NCBI RefSeq assembly: GCF_963662255.1
Contig: NC_085047.1
Location: 105,890,181 to 105,954,180 of the forward strand
Direction: 5' to 3'
Length of the DNA stretch: 64,000 nt
From: Cinclus cinclus
Lineage: Eukaryota; Chordata; Aves; Passeriformes; Cinclidae
A program made the position numbers and the translations under genes. The notes beneath the pieces are model-generated. The model searched no databases and was not told where the DNA came from. It saw only the letters and a list, made by a program, of their open reading frames with translations. Below are positions 22,659 to 36,600 of this stretch, in pieces. Numbering within the stretch: position 1 is the stretch's first letter; every line of letters begins with the position of its first letter.

Positions 22659-24148
22659 CTAATATGCTGGGTATAGCTTCAAAATATAAAAATCATTGCA
22701 CAAACTTGACATTATACCTATGTCAGCACACTCCATCTTTCAAATCCCAATACAGGAAAGAAAAAAGTCAGTTATTCATGCACTACATTCAGCATTCAGA
22801 AGCTAAGAAATTTTTCTTGAAGACAGCCATTATATGGCTCTTCTTTATTCAGTTCTCAAGAGGAAATGAAAGGCCTGTGAGGACAGCAACAATATGTTGT
22901 ATATATATACTGTGTTGGAATTTGGAATTCCTTTGTCGTGCCGTATTAAGTGCAACCATGAGGAAAGATGAGGTCAAGGAGAAAAAAATCATGCAGGATT
23001 CCACTGCAAGGCCACAGTTTCCACTGCAGTGCTGAAGCTCAGACTGTCGCTTCAAAAAAGCTGTTAGACAAATACACAAAGGGCATTTTAAAATCATTTT
23101 AATAATAAAATATATGTCAGAACCCTACTGAAAACTAGACTTCAGTTCAGTGAACTGTGTTTTCATGCATTATACAGTGCCAATTGCCATGCAAATAGCT
23201 ATGAAATAGAGTTAAATATAATTTAGGAGTTCTGTGTCTCACCAAGTAAGTGTCAGTAAGTACTTGGTGCATTACATTCAGAAAAATATCTTGTGACAAT
23301 TAAGGTGAACAGGCACAGAAAGTCTGGGGAACAGAAGAGACTACTGAAAGTCCAATTTGAATTAAGGGGCAGAGATTGCCTTCAACTCAAAGATTGCCTT
23401 CAATTTCAAAAAATTCTCTGGGATTGAAGACGCACCTGAATCTTTAAGAACTCCTTGGGAATCTAAGGAGTGAAACACACTGAACATTTGGAGACTCTTT
23501 CCCATAATAACAAAATATTGAAGCTCATGATTTTAGGTACAAATTTCATCTTTATCTGGTTAAATGCAATAGAGATTACATCTTTCATGACAAAAAATAT
23601 CTATAGCCTGTTTTTATAGTATGACTTTTCTCCTCAAAGCAGCTGTATTGTGATTGTCCTGTCATGCACACTCTCTGCCTGACATTGTGCTTGGCATCTG
23701 CTTTAACTTACACCAGCAACTTCTTGTGGTAGAGGGACCTGCACGTGGTGGAGGGACTAATTCATTACCCCTCTGGGTGGCATGAACCTGACTGAATTAG
23801 GCCTGGCAACAGCTTTGCTGTGCCCAAGTTTTTCTAAAGATGTTTCAGCAGGTCTTTGCCCCTAGAGATGCCTCAGAGTTCAGTATTTCCACTCCACAGC
23901 ACTTGTCTCTGTCTCACTAAAAAGACAAAAAGAGCAGAGGACCTGTGTCCACTAAGCAGTGTGAAGATGCTGGAAAGGAATCTCCTGTTAGATAGTTCCA
24001 GTGATATGAACCTCCCTAATGTCTTCTGCTAGCAAAGAAACCAGTTTATCCAGGTGCCAAGACTTCTTTTCAGTTGACTCAAAGAAGCAGAAATTTGTTG
24101 CAAGTATTTATTTATAAAATAGTAAAACAATGCTACCAGTGCAGTGAT
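22659..24148. other. Unassigned sequence
   Basis: A 9-base inverted repeat (CACCAAGTA at 23240-23248 and TACTTGGTG at 23261-23269) and a 13-base direct repeat AGATTGCCTTCAA (two copies near 23373-23404) are visible. No gene is recognised. Confidence 0.6.
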
Positions 24149-24680
24149 CACAGAGTCACAGAACATGATAAATTGGAAGGGAACCATCAGGATCATCAAG
24201 TGCAACTCTTGGCCCTGCACAGGACACCCCAAGTGCATTCTCCAAATGCTTTCTGAACTCAGGCAGGCTTGGTGCTGTGACCACTTCTCTGAACAGTCTG
24301 TTCCAGGGCCCAACCACCCTCTGGATGAAAAACCTTTTCCTGATATCCAACCTAAACCTCCCCTGACACACTTCAGGCCATTCCCCCTGGCTCTGTCGCT
24401 GTCACCCCAGAGCAGAGATCAGTGCCTGTCCCTCCTTTTCCCTTTACAAGGATGTTGTAACTGCTGGGAGGTCTCCCCTCAGTCTCCTTCAGGCTGAGCA
24501 GACCAAGGGCCCTCAGCCACTCCTCATGTAGCTTCACCTCCAGAACCTTCATCATTTTCATTGCTCTCCTTAGGATGTTCTCGAACAGCTGGATGTCTTT
24601 TTTATATTGTGGTAACCAAAACTGCACACAGGACTCGAGGTGAGCCACACCAGTGAAAAGTAGAGTGGGATATGATGCGT
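24149..24680 (-). mobile_element. CR1 LINE, ORF2 C-terminus and 3' end, antisense
   Basis: On minus the element encodes recognisable CR1 ORF2 C-terminal peptide: LESCVQFWLPQYKKDIQ and LLSLKETEG in one frame (within 24373-24738), then CQGRFRLDIRKRFF and GPWNRLFREVV in another (24156-24371). It ends at 24149 with the CR1 terminus, seen on plus as TCACAGAGTCACAGAACATG. The frame change between the two parts, and the 5' truncation before the reverse transcriptase core, show it is dead. It closely resembles the shorter copy at 41060-41284; both share GGCCCTGCACAGG and CCTTTTCCTGATA. Confidence 0.93.
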
Positions 24681-25883
24681 TAATAAAAATAATACCTGGG
24701 TACATACACATCTTATAGTTCTTCTCCTCCTGCCTCAAAAGACAATTCTACAGCACTAATTTTATCTCTAAGGACAAATGCACAGTGTTTGCTGCTTGTT
24801 TTGGGAATTTGCTTTTTTTTTTAAATTATATTATCCACTGTTTATCTAAAAGAAGAGAGGCAGAACTAAAGGTCACAACTGAATAGGAAAAAACAAAAAC
24901 AAAGATACAACTCCTCTCCTTCCTTAATCTCATGGGTCCTAACAGTCATTAATGGAAAAACACAATCTTGTCTTTTCAGATGCCTTTAGAAACAAATCAT
25001 AAGTTGGGATTGTAGCAAGGTAAGATGAGTGACCAAGGCCTCCTGGCACTTGGCAAAGGCTGATGTGGCACGTATCAGCCCTGAAGGGAATTGCGGGTTT
25101 GGGGTGTTATTTGGGGTATAGGGGTATAATGGGCACACAGTGTGTTAGGAAAAAGTGTGCAAGAAGTTTCTGCTTGCCTGTAAGTCAGGAAAAATTCAGT
25201 CTCAGCTGAATACTGAGTGAAGCCAGAAACATCTGCTAAAGCTGCCATGGGAACAGTAGTTTCAGAGTAATGTGTGCTGAGACAGGAGAGAAATGGATGT
25301 TCAACTGGTGCCTCATGGAAATGAGTTAAAAACCCAGTGGTTTCACCCTCTGATAACAAGATAGCTGCACAGCCTGTATTTAAAGAATAATAAGAAGCAA
25401 ATTCCTTCTCACCTTCTTTTTCTGTGAAGAAAATTGAGCAAAAAAAAAGTTTGCGCTACTTCTTTCTCTATTCACAGTCAAGTTGAAAATAAGCAGCATT
25501 TTATGAATACCCAGGCAGTGCATGTTTTATTTCTGCTTAGCAGATAAGCCATTCTGTGTGAAAGTTTTCACTCTGGAAATTGCTATTGCATTCTGCATAT
25601 GTCACTCTACAATTTCAGAGGAAAAGATGAACTTATCACCTTAGTTGTTTTTTTTTTTTTCTTTTACATTAGGATGTCTATATGGCTCCATCCTGCTTCT
25701 TCTCTGTAAACAGTTTCACTTGCATTGAATGAGAAAGGACAGGAGAATAAATAAATTTTTCTCTGCTCTTGAAGTCACACTGCTTTTAACCTAAAGGAAT
25801 CTGGGTGTTTCCACTCTGCCCTGAACAGCTTTAAAAGTAAGAGTGGAAGGTGAGAACATAAACTGTTACAATATTTCTCTTAG

Positions 25884-25961
25884 GAGCTGCTGTGCTGCAG
25901 ATGGATTTGATAGTAATGTGTTTGTCAGACTTCTAGCACTCCTGCAATCCATCAGCAAAGG
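25884..25961 (+). other. Candidate 78-base coding exon
   Basis: An acceptor (CAATATTTCTCTTAG) and a donor (GTGAGTGT at 25962) bound a 78-base segment. It is open in only one frame, which starts SCCAADGFDSNVFVRLL and ends with LQSISK, and the same frame meets a stop codon immediately after the donor. That pattern is what a phase-1 coding exon would show. The upstream intron side stays open for some 70 bases, which weakens the case. I do not recognise the peptide and no neighbouring exon was found. Confidence 0.25.
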
Positions 25962-26697
25962 GTGAGTGTCCTGACTGATGATCACAGCAATTGCACCAGT
26001 GAACTGTTTCTAGTCTGACCATTTGGCTGTGAGGAGGTTTTACTGCTTAATGAAGAGATTACGTTATTAAACACTGGCAAGCTTTAGTTTTCAATTTTTT
26101 TTTTCTTTTCTGAAACACTGTATTAATGTGAAAGGCAAGCATTCATTGTGTCTGAAAAAAATGAGGTAATTGCAAAGGCCAAGGCCATATCATAATCACA
26201 AATTGAACAATTCTGTTACTACACATTAGATGCCCAGAAATTATTTGACGTTGAGGAAGAAGCAATATCCTTTTCCTCTTGCCCCCAGTACAAAATATTG
26301 AATAAAAAACATTTAATTAAGACTATTCTCCAGGCTACTGAATTGTTTCCATTAAATGTCCACCTCTCCTGACTTCTGCTCATTTTGGAAAAATTAATTG
26401 AAAGTAATTATGTCTTAGAACTCTTTAGTATTTTTGCTGTAATCAGTCGACTCCTATGCAGGTCTCCTACCTCTTAATGATGATATTTTATCTTGTAATC
26501 AGTGTGTGAGATGTTCTTTATATTGATATGTACTTCAAGCTGTGTCGATTAGCTTTTTGCAAAGTTGAAGAGCATCCTATTTCAATCTGAACAGACTCTA
26601 CATAAAGTACAGAAATGTAATGTGAGTATTTTGCAGAAGAACTAGCAGAGGTATTATTTGTCTTTATTTAATCATAGTCCAATTCTAGGGTTTTTTG

Positions 26698-26740
26698 TGT
26701 GTGTATGTATACATATGTACACACATGTACATAATGTGTG
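26698..26740. repeat. Imperfect TG/CA microsatellite
   Basis: A mix of GTGTGTGTATGTATACAT and ACACACATGTACAT units, interrupted, followed by GTGTGTG. Confidence 0.85.
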
Positions 26741-29700
26741 TGCAGCTGGAGTTAAGTTGAGTGAGAACGTTGTGGGTAACCTCTGTCATCCAGGAAAGGA
26801 CACAACACACTGGTACTACTTTATGTTTTGGAGAGGGGTAATGCCTACACTTTAGATCTGAAAAATTGATCATTGAAAAATGACAGAGATGTCACTTCTA
26901 GTTTCAGATACAAATTTTCCCCCCCAAAACTGAATAACAACCACATCAGCATTGGATTTTAATATCATTATATATTAGCATATCATATCTCAAAACCAAG
27001 ACTCCTTTCACAGAAAGGTCCTTGGAGAAAAAGAATATTTCCATTGGCAAACTATTAAGTGTCACATCTGTAAGCACACATAGTCCCAATGACTGCACTG
27101 GAACCTCTGACTTGTACATTTAGACTTAAAACTCAAAAATGCTCTGAAAGTAAGTAATCTTATCAGACTAATATTTGAAAGCCCCAGGTGCTCTACCAGC
27201 TCTAACCTTTACTTATATTGTAGCATTTTTTAGTTGTAAGAACTGCAAAAAATCCCTTTTAAAATATAAAACCAAAATGGGTGTTAAAAAATATCATCAA
27301 GATTCTAAAGTGCAGCAAGACAGGACAATAGACCTGGCTGCTGAGAACTATCTCAAATATTTTAACTGTAATGCCTAAAAATCACTCAGGTTCAATTTGC
27401 CAATTTTTATAATGTAAATATATCACTAGTCTGTCAAAAAAATTCCCCGATTTTACACCCTAAAGGACTTAAGAATAGATAACACACCAGATAAAGGTTT
27501 ACTGGAGGCAAGCTGAATGTCCATCCCAGATAAAAACATATGCATAAACCATTATAAGATTAATATTTCCTTTGCGATTCGATGCACATCCCAGTTTAAC
27601 CTTTGCTTAATTTTTGCAGTATATTTAAGTGCACTGCTGAATCAGTGCCTCAAGTAGAGTAATTACATTGATGGCATCGTATCAGCTGGAAGCCTGGAGG
27701 TTTGGTTTTCTCAGCACTACCCTTTGAAGTAATTGTACAGACTTGTTAATGCTAGAGCTACCCAGACCCAGTGGATTTCAGAACATAGTGGGTATTTCCC
27801 ACCTGATTGTGCATATAAGATTCTCAAAAGAGTAGTTGAGAGAAAAAGACCCTTCTAGAAGTTTTGATGGACATGTAGCCTCTAAGTGTAAATTTAGTTG
27901 TTGGATCTGATATCAAATGACTGCATTTAACTGTTACACTGAGAGAAACTGAAATCTTTGAAGCCTTCTGCTTCACTTTGAATCAAGGATGTCTGATCCA
28001 CACACACAGAGGACTCTGTGGTCTCTCACCTGCACTACAGCCAGCCAGTCCCTAGAGCTGCCTACCTGCAGCAGCTGGCCTGGGCCCCTCAGTCCCTTCA
28101 GCCTCATGCCTCTCTTGTAGACTGGCACTTGGCATAACCTCACACCCTTCAGCCAAACTGACTTGCTGTTTTTCTGTGGTCATGCACACAGATCACGAAA
28201 ACAGAGTGCACATGCATTTAAAACAATTGGAAATGGGATTCAGTGAGAGAATAGGAAAAACTATGCTGCCAGTAACCTGTTAGGGTATCACTAATGCCTT
28301 TTAATCTCCTTTTCCTTTTATTTTCTCATATTTGTGCCTCTTGTACTTACTTAGCTCATTCACCCAAACAATTCTTAAGCCACACCATGAAAGGTTATAC
28401 ATGATCCCAAAATGCTCTTCCATCCTGGATCCCATGGGCAGGAGTCTACTTTAGTTTACATGGTGGTGCAAAGAGAGCTTCTTTCAGTGATTCATTATTT
28501 GTAGTTTATAAACCAGGTTCAGCTGTCCTGTCCTTCTCCTTTGATAGTTTTAGGGACAGCTATTCAGCATTCTGTAATTTTCACCAATTAGATTTTCACT
28601 GATGAGGTTAGTAGAAGTCCTCCACCTGTCACTGTTCCCCTGGTCCTTGTGGGGTCTCTCTGGCTGATCTGCACAGTCTTTCTTTAGAAAACCCACGAGT
28701 CATGCTCCTTCCCCTCAGTTTCCTTTACCTTTCCTTCAGTTTTGGGTGTGGTGGTGGAAGTACTCTTGTACCACAGGCAAATCTTTGCACTTCCTATTTT
28801 CACCCATGTGTTACAGTCGGGACTATAATTTCTGAAACATTTTATGGGGTGAGTGGAAGGAGGTGACCTCAGAAGATACCTCCATGCTACTTAAGGGTGA
28901 AGATACTACTTAGCTGATCTTTATGCTCTGCCTTTTGTAGCTGGGGTCATGCTTTTCTCTGTCCACTGTCCATATGAGGTGTTTCATGAACCCATGTTAG
29001 GCAACAGAGTTAGAAGTGTGCATGTACTTACAGTAAACTATTACCACAGAAGAGTTCAGTAAAAGATACAATAATTTGAGAAAGGCAAATATTTGTACAA
29101 TAATAGCACTTTTTGGTCACTGGCCTTGCCTAATATCAGATATTTTGCCTTCTGTTTGACATCAGTTACATTTCCTCAATAGCCTCACTCTGGGCACACA
29201 TATTGTGAGAGCCACTTGTGAACTTCGAGAAGGATTTAGGTCAGAGATTAATGTACATTTGGAAGAAAAGTTACATTAATCCTTGTGGTATTGTCTATTG
29301 ATAATATGTTAATCCTCACAGTATTTTCTGTGGATAATTTAAAGCAGCCAAGAAAAATGAATAAATTTTGCTCTAGGGAGAAGCGCATATAACGACAGCT
29401 TCTTTTGTCAGCCCCAGCCTACTGGGCTGATGCTGCAACTGTAGAAAACAAAAAATATTCTCACTGACCTGGAATGTGAAGACAAGTTTGCTAGTTAAAA
29501 CAAAGAACCATAGGGAAAAGAAAAGTCCAGCAAAATGTGGTTAAGTGATACACTATTGCATGTGCATGCATGTGTTTAATGCTCTCCAGCAGAGGAGAAA
29601 AAGCATACATTCCATTTCACTTTTGAGATACTAGCAGGATCACAGTGCTGCCTGTAAAAAAAAAAAAAATGCTCTAAGAATATTTAAGGGGAACACTTGA

Positions 29701-30606
29701 AAAAAATCTGTTGTGTGATAGAAATACAAAGGATTTTTTTTCACTGGATAAGGTACAATGAAGCATTTTTAAGGCTTCCACTTTTAATTCTATAGAGAAT
29801 TAAATTATATTCTTCTATATTTTTTTTAATCAACAGAGAATGTGCTGCATAGGCATATAAGGGAAAAGCACAGGGTCTGCACTGTGTTCTTTTCCACATT
29901 TCCATGAGTAAAACCTTAGAAACTGGGAGCTGTTGGACTGCAAGAGAAACCAGATCTACAAAAGAAAACTGTGGCTTTTAAGCATTTTTTAAATACAACC
30001 TGAAAGTCACAGACTACAATGCTAATGATAGTCCAATGCATTTCTAATGATAACTAATGCTATGGTGGCTCTTATTGAGTACTCTTTTCCCCTGTAGTTA
30101 CTAATATAACAGGAAGATATTTTAGAAACTAAGGCAACAGAATCACAGCAAGCTTCTGTAATGCAGAGAGCAGCTGAAAGCCACAAAAACCCATCAGCAA
30201 TAACACCGTCAGATTCTAGAGACAAGGAATGGTTGACAGTGCAGCATTAAGCATTAACTATTTGACTATGCATGACTATTTGACTAAGCATTAACTATGG
30301 CCTATGCAACATAGCATTAACTATTCTGTCTTGTAATAGCCTTTTGAAGGTGCTAGCATTAGAGCATGAAGTTTACCTTTATAAACTTTAAGTGTTCATC
30401 CACACAAGGGCTAGGATTTCAGCTTCAACCTGAGCAGCTTCATAGACAGACTGGGAGAACCTGATTTGGGCTTACTGAGAACTACTTTAATTTGTGACAA
30501 CTAATCCTAGAAGGACTTTTTTTTTTTTTGCACCAGTTTTTTGGTAGGAAAAAAAAATGCATGTTTTGAACATTAACATGAACTGATAATTTATCCTTTT
30601 TTTCAG

Positions 30607-30692
30607 TAGCTTGTGTGTGCACATTTACAAGTTTACCCCAAACTGAGGGGTACTTCTATCAGTAATAAATGGTATTAGCACAGTTTTTCCAG
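30607..30692 (+). other. Candidate 86-base non-coding exon
   Basis: A strong acceptor (ATCCTTTTTTTCAG, 30593-30606) and a donor (CCAG then GTATGTAT, 30693) enclose 86 bases. All three plus frames contain stop codons, so it could only be untranslated or part of a long non-coding RNA. There is no other support. Confidence 0.15.
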
Positions 30693-33600
30693 GTATGTAT
30701 TCATCTATTGCATTGCTTTTTAAAACTACATTTACCATTAAATGTAGATAATACTATTTTTAATAAATTTGAGCTTTAAAAAAGTTAATGATTCCTCCAC
30801 CTCATAAATTTCTTTGTAACCCAACAAGAAATAAGGCTTAGGTGTTTGCTTTAAGAATGAATACAGGATATCCACACAACAATTTTTTATGGTTGTAATC
30901 GACTCTGATTCAATGTGAAGTAGAAATCTTCAAGGACTTCAGTTGCTCTCAGTGTAATAGTTAAATGCAATTATTTTACATTAGATGCAAGCTTAAGTTC
31001 ATTCTTAAGAGACTGTGCATGTCCCAAATAACAGCTGCTAAAACGACCTTTTCCTCTCTGCTGCTGCACTGTTGTGAGATTCCTGAATGAAGCAATACAT
31101 GACAAAAGGTTGCTCAGTCAGTATTAGCACATGCAGACCAGTGCACCCAAAAGGCAGTAGATTAATTCTTAGAATTCTAGTCAGAGGTCAAAACCAGCTG
31201 AAGACCACTTCAGCTTTGAAACTCATTATGTATAATCTTTCAAGCAACTGTCCATAGTGAGGAGGGTTTCCTAGCCTCAGCCACTACCACAGGTGATGGA
31301 AGCAAAAGGAGCAATAGCTGACTTGAACTGCATTCTTTTACACAGAGCCTGCAGTGGAGTTGTTGCTCTGCCATCGCTTGTGAACATAACTTTGAGCTCC
31401 ATCAAAAGTGATCAATGGCATGAATACAGAGTAATAGAAAGAAGAAGCAGTACAAAACCTCATCCATTTTAAAATAATATAACATATCTGACTTCCAGGG
31501 ATCGATTCCTTGTTGTCACATTAACATAGCACAACATGTATCAGCTAACTCCAGTTTTCTGCTATTAAAACCCAGTAGGTTTCCTTGGACTCTATTAGTA
31601 AATCTGACTTCAGTGGGTCAAAGAGGCTCAGCTGAAAAATTTTCCTGGAATTAGATTTTGAAGCTGTGGGGCATAAGATATTCTCCTCCTCTTGAATTCC
31701 CAGTTTAATTACTTTATACTAAGCATGCTGACAACAGAAAAAGCGTCTTTTCAATAAACACTTTTAATCCATACAAAAAAAAGAGAGTAGCTGTGGAGAG
31801 CTCTGTGGGGCTATAGCCTTTTACATAGTCTTCTAAGGTTACTCCTGTTCATTAGGAAAAACCACACACAAATAATTAAGGAAAAATGGAAAGATAATCT
31901 AGCCTTCCTGTATCCTAGCTGAACATACCAATGCTTTTTGTTGGCATGTAGTAACCACTGCCTACTGCAATGGATATTTTAGAAACCTGAGTATGTACTT
32001 CTGTCATTTGTTGAGTCAGACAGCCAGAATAGATTTTTTTAGTTTAGTTTTGACAAAAACGAAACTAACTTCATCAGTTTGTCAGGCAACTATACTTATT
32101 CAGTCTTATTTAGGCTGATTTTCATCAGGAGAGCTCTCTGTGCTTTGCTAAAATGAGAAAGCAAATCATCAAGTGCAAAAATGAATAAGGAAAATGGGAT
32201 TTTTTTTTTCCTCTTTAAGCAGGGGCATTAGACATTAAGACTGGAGTAGGGAAAGTAAAGATTATAATGTCTCCTCCATACTACTCAGAGTTACTCTTGA
32301 GTGCAGGGGACAAGGACCTTTCTTCTCTTTAAGCGTCAAATTGACTTAATCGAGGCTCCACTGAGGCAGACCAGAGCAACTCACCTTAGCAAATTTATCA
32401 CTCAGAAGGTGGAATATATTGGCCCAAACTGTTTCTTTTGTTTCCAAAGGGACTTAATTTGCTAGACTACGCTATCAGAAATCTGTGGTGTAGAAGCTGT
32501 GGCAGAGAAGTGGAAGTTGCTAATGGAAGTTAGGCTGAGTTTACAGATCCTTTCCATCTGGCGAATGGAAACGTGAATCTGTGACAGCAACAGGCATCAG
32601 CATGATGTGCAACACTTGGGTACCACAAGGGAGGAAGTGACTTTTGGCAGTCATCCTGATGCATTCAAGTTTCCCACAAAATTTCTAGACACATCAGTTT
32701 CTGCTTCTGCACCAACCTGGAAATATGATTCAGCCTTCACAGATGATTACATGTTCCAGTCTAGTTCATCCTCAATTCATTTTGGGCTTGCTAAATCATA
32801 CTCTCCCTCTGCAGCCCCTTCAGAGCTCAGTTTGGGAATATTCTTCCAACTGTTTCTCTTACAAAAGCAGAAAAAGCAGAAAGTGTGTTTATTTACCTGG
32901 CTGTTAAGCTTCATTTGATCACCTCTCTGCAACAGAAAAGAAGTCCTTTACATTATATATTAATGGCAGAACAGCTAGTGATATGAGACAGATAGGAACT
33001 TTTTTCTGATATTTTTAATTTTTTTTCATTTTGAATAAATATTTTAGGCCTCAATCAAAACCTTTTTGTGCTGACAGATGGACCTGATTTTTCCCCAGAC
33101 CATACTAAGTTAAATCAGGTGATAAAATTATTATACACTGAGTGAGAACAGTCCCGATTAAATTGAAAGGAGACTTAATCACATAATTTTTGAAATGTAG
33201 TTCCCTTGATGTAGCACCTGTGGAGGGGGTTTCCTTTCCTCTTATTTTATCATTTTAGGCTTCTTCAGAATTTTTCCTATTGGTTTAATATTAAGGTTTT
33301 AAAATCAAGTAATTTGAGATTATTTTTTCTCTTTGATTGAGCTCATATTTCATTAAAACCTGCTCAATAACTAAGGCTTTGCATGCTTTGCCCTTGCTGA
33401 ATGCTAGCTTAGACTTTCATAAAGCAGCAGGCGTTGCTTAAAGGTGTACATTTAATTTTGCCCTTTTTTTTTTTTGTCAGAAAGGAGTATAGAATACTTC
33501 CTTGACTTAGAGAGATGGATTAAAAATAGGTGCATCTTACTGTGATTCTGAAATAAAAGTCTGCTTTGCTGCAGGATACTAGAATACATATGAGAGAGCC

Positions 33601-36600
33601 CTTTCTTGTAATAAAAGCTGGCAGCTGAGCTTTCATTACCTAGTCACAAAAAATGACATCTGGACTGAGACAAAGTCAGACGCATAGATGAAGAGAAGTT
33701 AAAAATCACTAGATCAGAGATAAAAATTGAGGTAAAACCATAACCAAGAGGTGACAAATGCCAAAGACAAGGGGAGTAAATTTCCCTGCCAAGGGATATA
33801 ACCCTGAATAACAAAGAATTCAGGTCTCTAAGACTTACAGATAATCTGTTTTCTGTATGAGACTAATCATGAATTTATCTGTGTCAAAATGGATAAAAAT
33901 ATGTGCATCCAAGTCTCAGAGCTCCCACAGTCACACAAAGGAGCTCTGCAGTACCCAGGGGTAACTTTCAGGAAAATATTGCTCGAGGCTAAAATGAAAT
34001 TAGCAGCATGGGCCTGATAGATCTCCTCCTAAAATAAAGTGGAAGTTTTCCATTCACATTTATGAGAGCTAGATTAGGTCTGATATTTATTTCTGTGATC
34101 CAGTACACTGACCATCAATACTGCCCTTTTGGTACAAATCCAGTTCATACCTGAGCTTTTAATTTGCAGATGACTCCCAAAGACACCATGAAAAAAGGGT
34201 TTATACCCTTGTTTTCTAACCAGCCTCATGGGTACTAGGTACAAATTTCTTAAAGTGATTCAGACATTAATATTCTGTGTCTTCTTTGTATTTTTCTCTG
34301 TCAAATATTGTAGAAATTTATTTTGCAAAGAGGTGCATAATAATAATTTTAAACTTTGCACATTTTAAACTGAATCACACAGTGAGTAATGTTGTTTGAG
34401 ATGAAATACCAGTGAGATTGGTGATTAGAGGGAATCATTCTGGATTTAAAAGAAGTACACGTTTTAGCATGTAACTATAAGAATCAGACTACTCAACAGT
34501 TGCATTATTGTTGGATTTTTTAATCTAATTATGAAAACACATTAACATTAATACTTTATGGAGGGAAAAGAGTCTCCTGCTCTTGCCAAATGTTGCACAA
34601 ATTATTAAATGTTTGTCAGGGGTAGTATTGTACAAGGACCCTGGGTGTATCACCTCTATTCACATGAATTAGCATTTTACATACAATAACAGCATCTTAC
34701 CATCTATCCCAATGAATGCTGGAAAGGGAGCAGATTGCAACTCTTGATTTAATCTTTTATTTTAAGGACTAGTAAAACATTTCTAATATATTTTTAAAAC
34801 TCATTGGTATTCTCCTACTCACAATCAGTGAAACAGTCTGTTGCTAATGTGGAACGAAGTACTGTTTTACCTGCAAAAAAGATGTTATTGCTTTAAACAG
34901 GCTTGGCCAAATCAGCTTCTTAAATCTTAACTGTGCAAGGCAAAAGGCTGAAAGATAGTTTATCACTGTCTGCAACAGGTGTGCTGCCAGCCAATTTCAT
35001 TCGTGTTGAGCTGGCATTCAAGAATTATCTGCAATAATGGAAAGAGATTCTTACTTAATTTGTAGTCCAACTAATTGTTTCATGGTTTATGAGCTCAGCA
35101 TTTCAACAAACAGGAGCAAAGCCAAATTCTGTTCAGAAACTATCTGCTTGAAAATAGATACTATAAGGGCTTCAACATTCAGTTTTCTGTTTAATTAAAA
35201 ACAGGACCATCATTTCTAATATCCAAATTAAACTTTTTTCTGCATTAAAATCTTGGGGTGGAAAAAAGTTGAAAAAAAAAAGTTTTGAAAACATTAGCAA
35301 GTTACTGCAAATCTTAGAGTGATAATGTCTGCTTTCTACAAAGAACTAGAGACAAGGTGATGCCTTCCAAGGGATCAGACAGGAGGAGTTCTTAAAATAA
35401 AATTGTGCCAGTTTCATTGACTTATTCACCCAAAGACTTCAGTGATTGTTTCTAATATCATGTTGCAGTGTCTTTCATCTGCCAGTGAATGCTCTGCTGC
35501 ACTCAATCACCATAATTCAAGTTGATTCAGATGCAGTTGCCAGGTTCAGAACCTGGAACATCCTCTTTAAAGGCATGGTTGTATTTTTCTTTTATTTTTA
35601 AATACCATCCCAAGAATGATCAGGGTAGCAATTTCTCCTAAATCCTTGTTCAGAAATGTAAGGGCAAACACAGTAATGAAGGGATCAGGAGGTACATATG
35701 TGATCAGTACAGAACAATTCACTTTTATCTGCTACAGAAAGAATGAACGTGAAAGAGGTTCACAAATTTCTCTGGAAATGTTAGGATAAAAAGAGACCAA
35801 AGCACAGAAGTAATGAAGAGGATGTGCAGTTATGATTGCCATTTGTAAAAGTCTTCAAGCAAAGCTGATGGCACAATGAAAAGAGAGAACCTACAAATGT
35901 AACTGCATTATGTGATTCACGGTTCACCTCTTGTGGAAAGAGAACATTCCTGATTCAGACCTTCTCCAAAACGCAAGTGAATAACACTATAAAATATGTT
36001 AGTGAGGGTTACAACACAAGCTTTTGTCTCATATTTCCACCAAGTGAAAGCCCTTCAAAAGACAATAAACACAGGTTTATTAAGAGAAATCTTCTGGGGG
36101 AAAAATGTTAATGTGGCTGCTTGACAGCTAAACACAGAAACCATATTTTGATGTTGCAAAGGTGCTTAGGTTAATGACATTTAGAAGGAATATAGCTAAT
36201 ATTATTTCTTAGCTTAGGAAATTGAGACACAGATGATTTGCTTATTTGCATATAAATTACTTTAAAAATTGTTTAACCAAGGCTTTTGGCCCCATAGTAT
36301 CATGAAACTGAATTAAAGGGGTTTTTTTGTGGGTTGGAGGGTTTTTTAACCTACAGGAAGAAATCTCTGGGGATTTTGCTCTTGTATTTGTTTTTAGATT
36401 ACAACTTGGACTTCATTTGAAGTCTGAAGATTCAATATCAGTAAGACACAAAATGAAGTGAATTATTAATTCAGGTCCTCTGTCTCAAGTTATTCACATT
36501 GGATGTTTGTAGCTTTCCACAAGCACCCTTTGTGCTTAAGCCACACAGAGGTGGGTGAGAGAAACTGTGAATTAAAGGCAGACTTCCTTATGAGAGGATA

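Noticed and set aside
22589..23035. 148-codon open frame starting in a CA/TA microsatellite
   Set aside because: The start lies inside the repeat, the remainder has no known domain, and an opposed 82-codon frame overlaps it.
24373..24738. 121-codon minus-strand frame as a host gene
   Set aside because: Its peptide is the C-terminal part of CR1 ORF2 and it is broken by a frame change, so it is a LINE remnant.
24980..25019. 40-base segment between CTTTTCAG and GTAAGATG
   Set aside because: All frames have stops and the segment is very short. Such pairings are expected by chance many times in 64 kb.
32607..32918. 103-codon frame in the repeat-poor block
   Set aside because: No recognisable domain and a second frame overlaps it; kept only as a mention in the block description.
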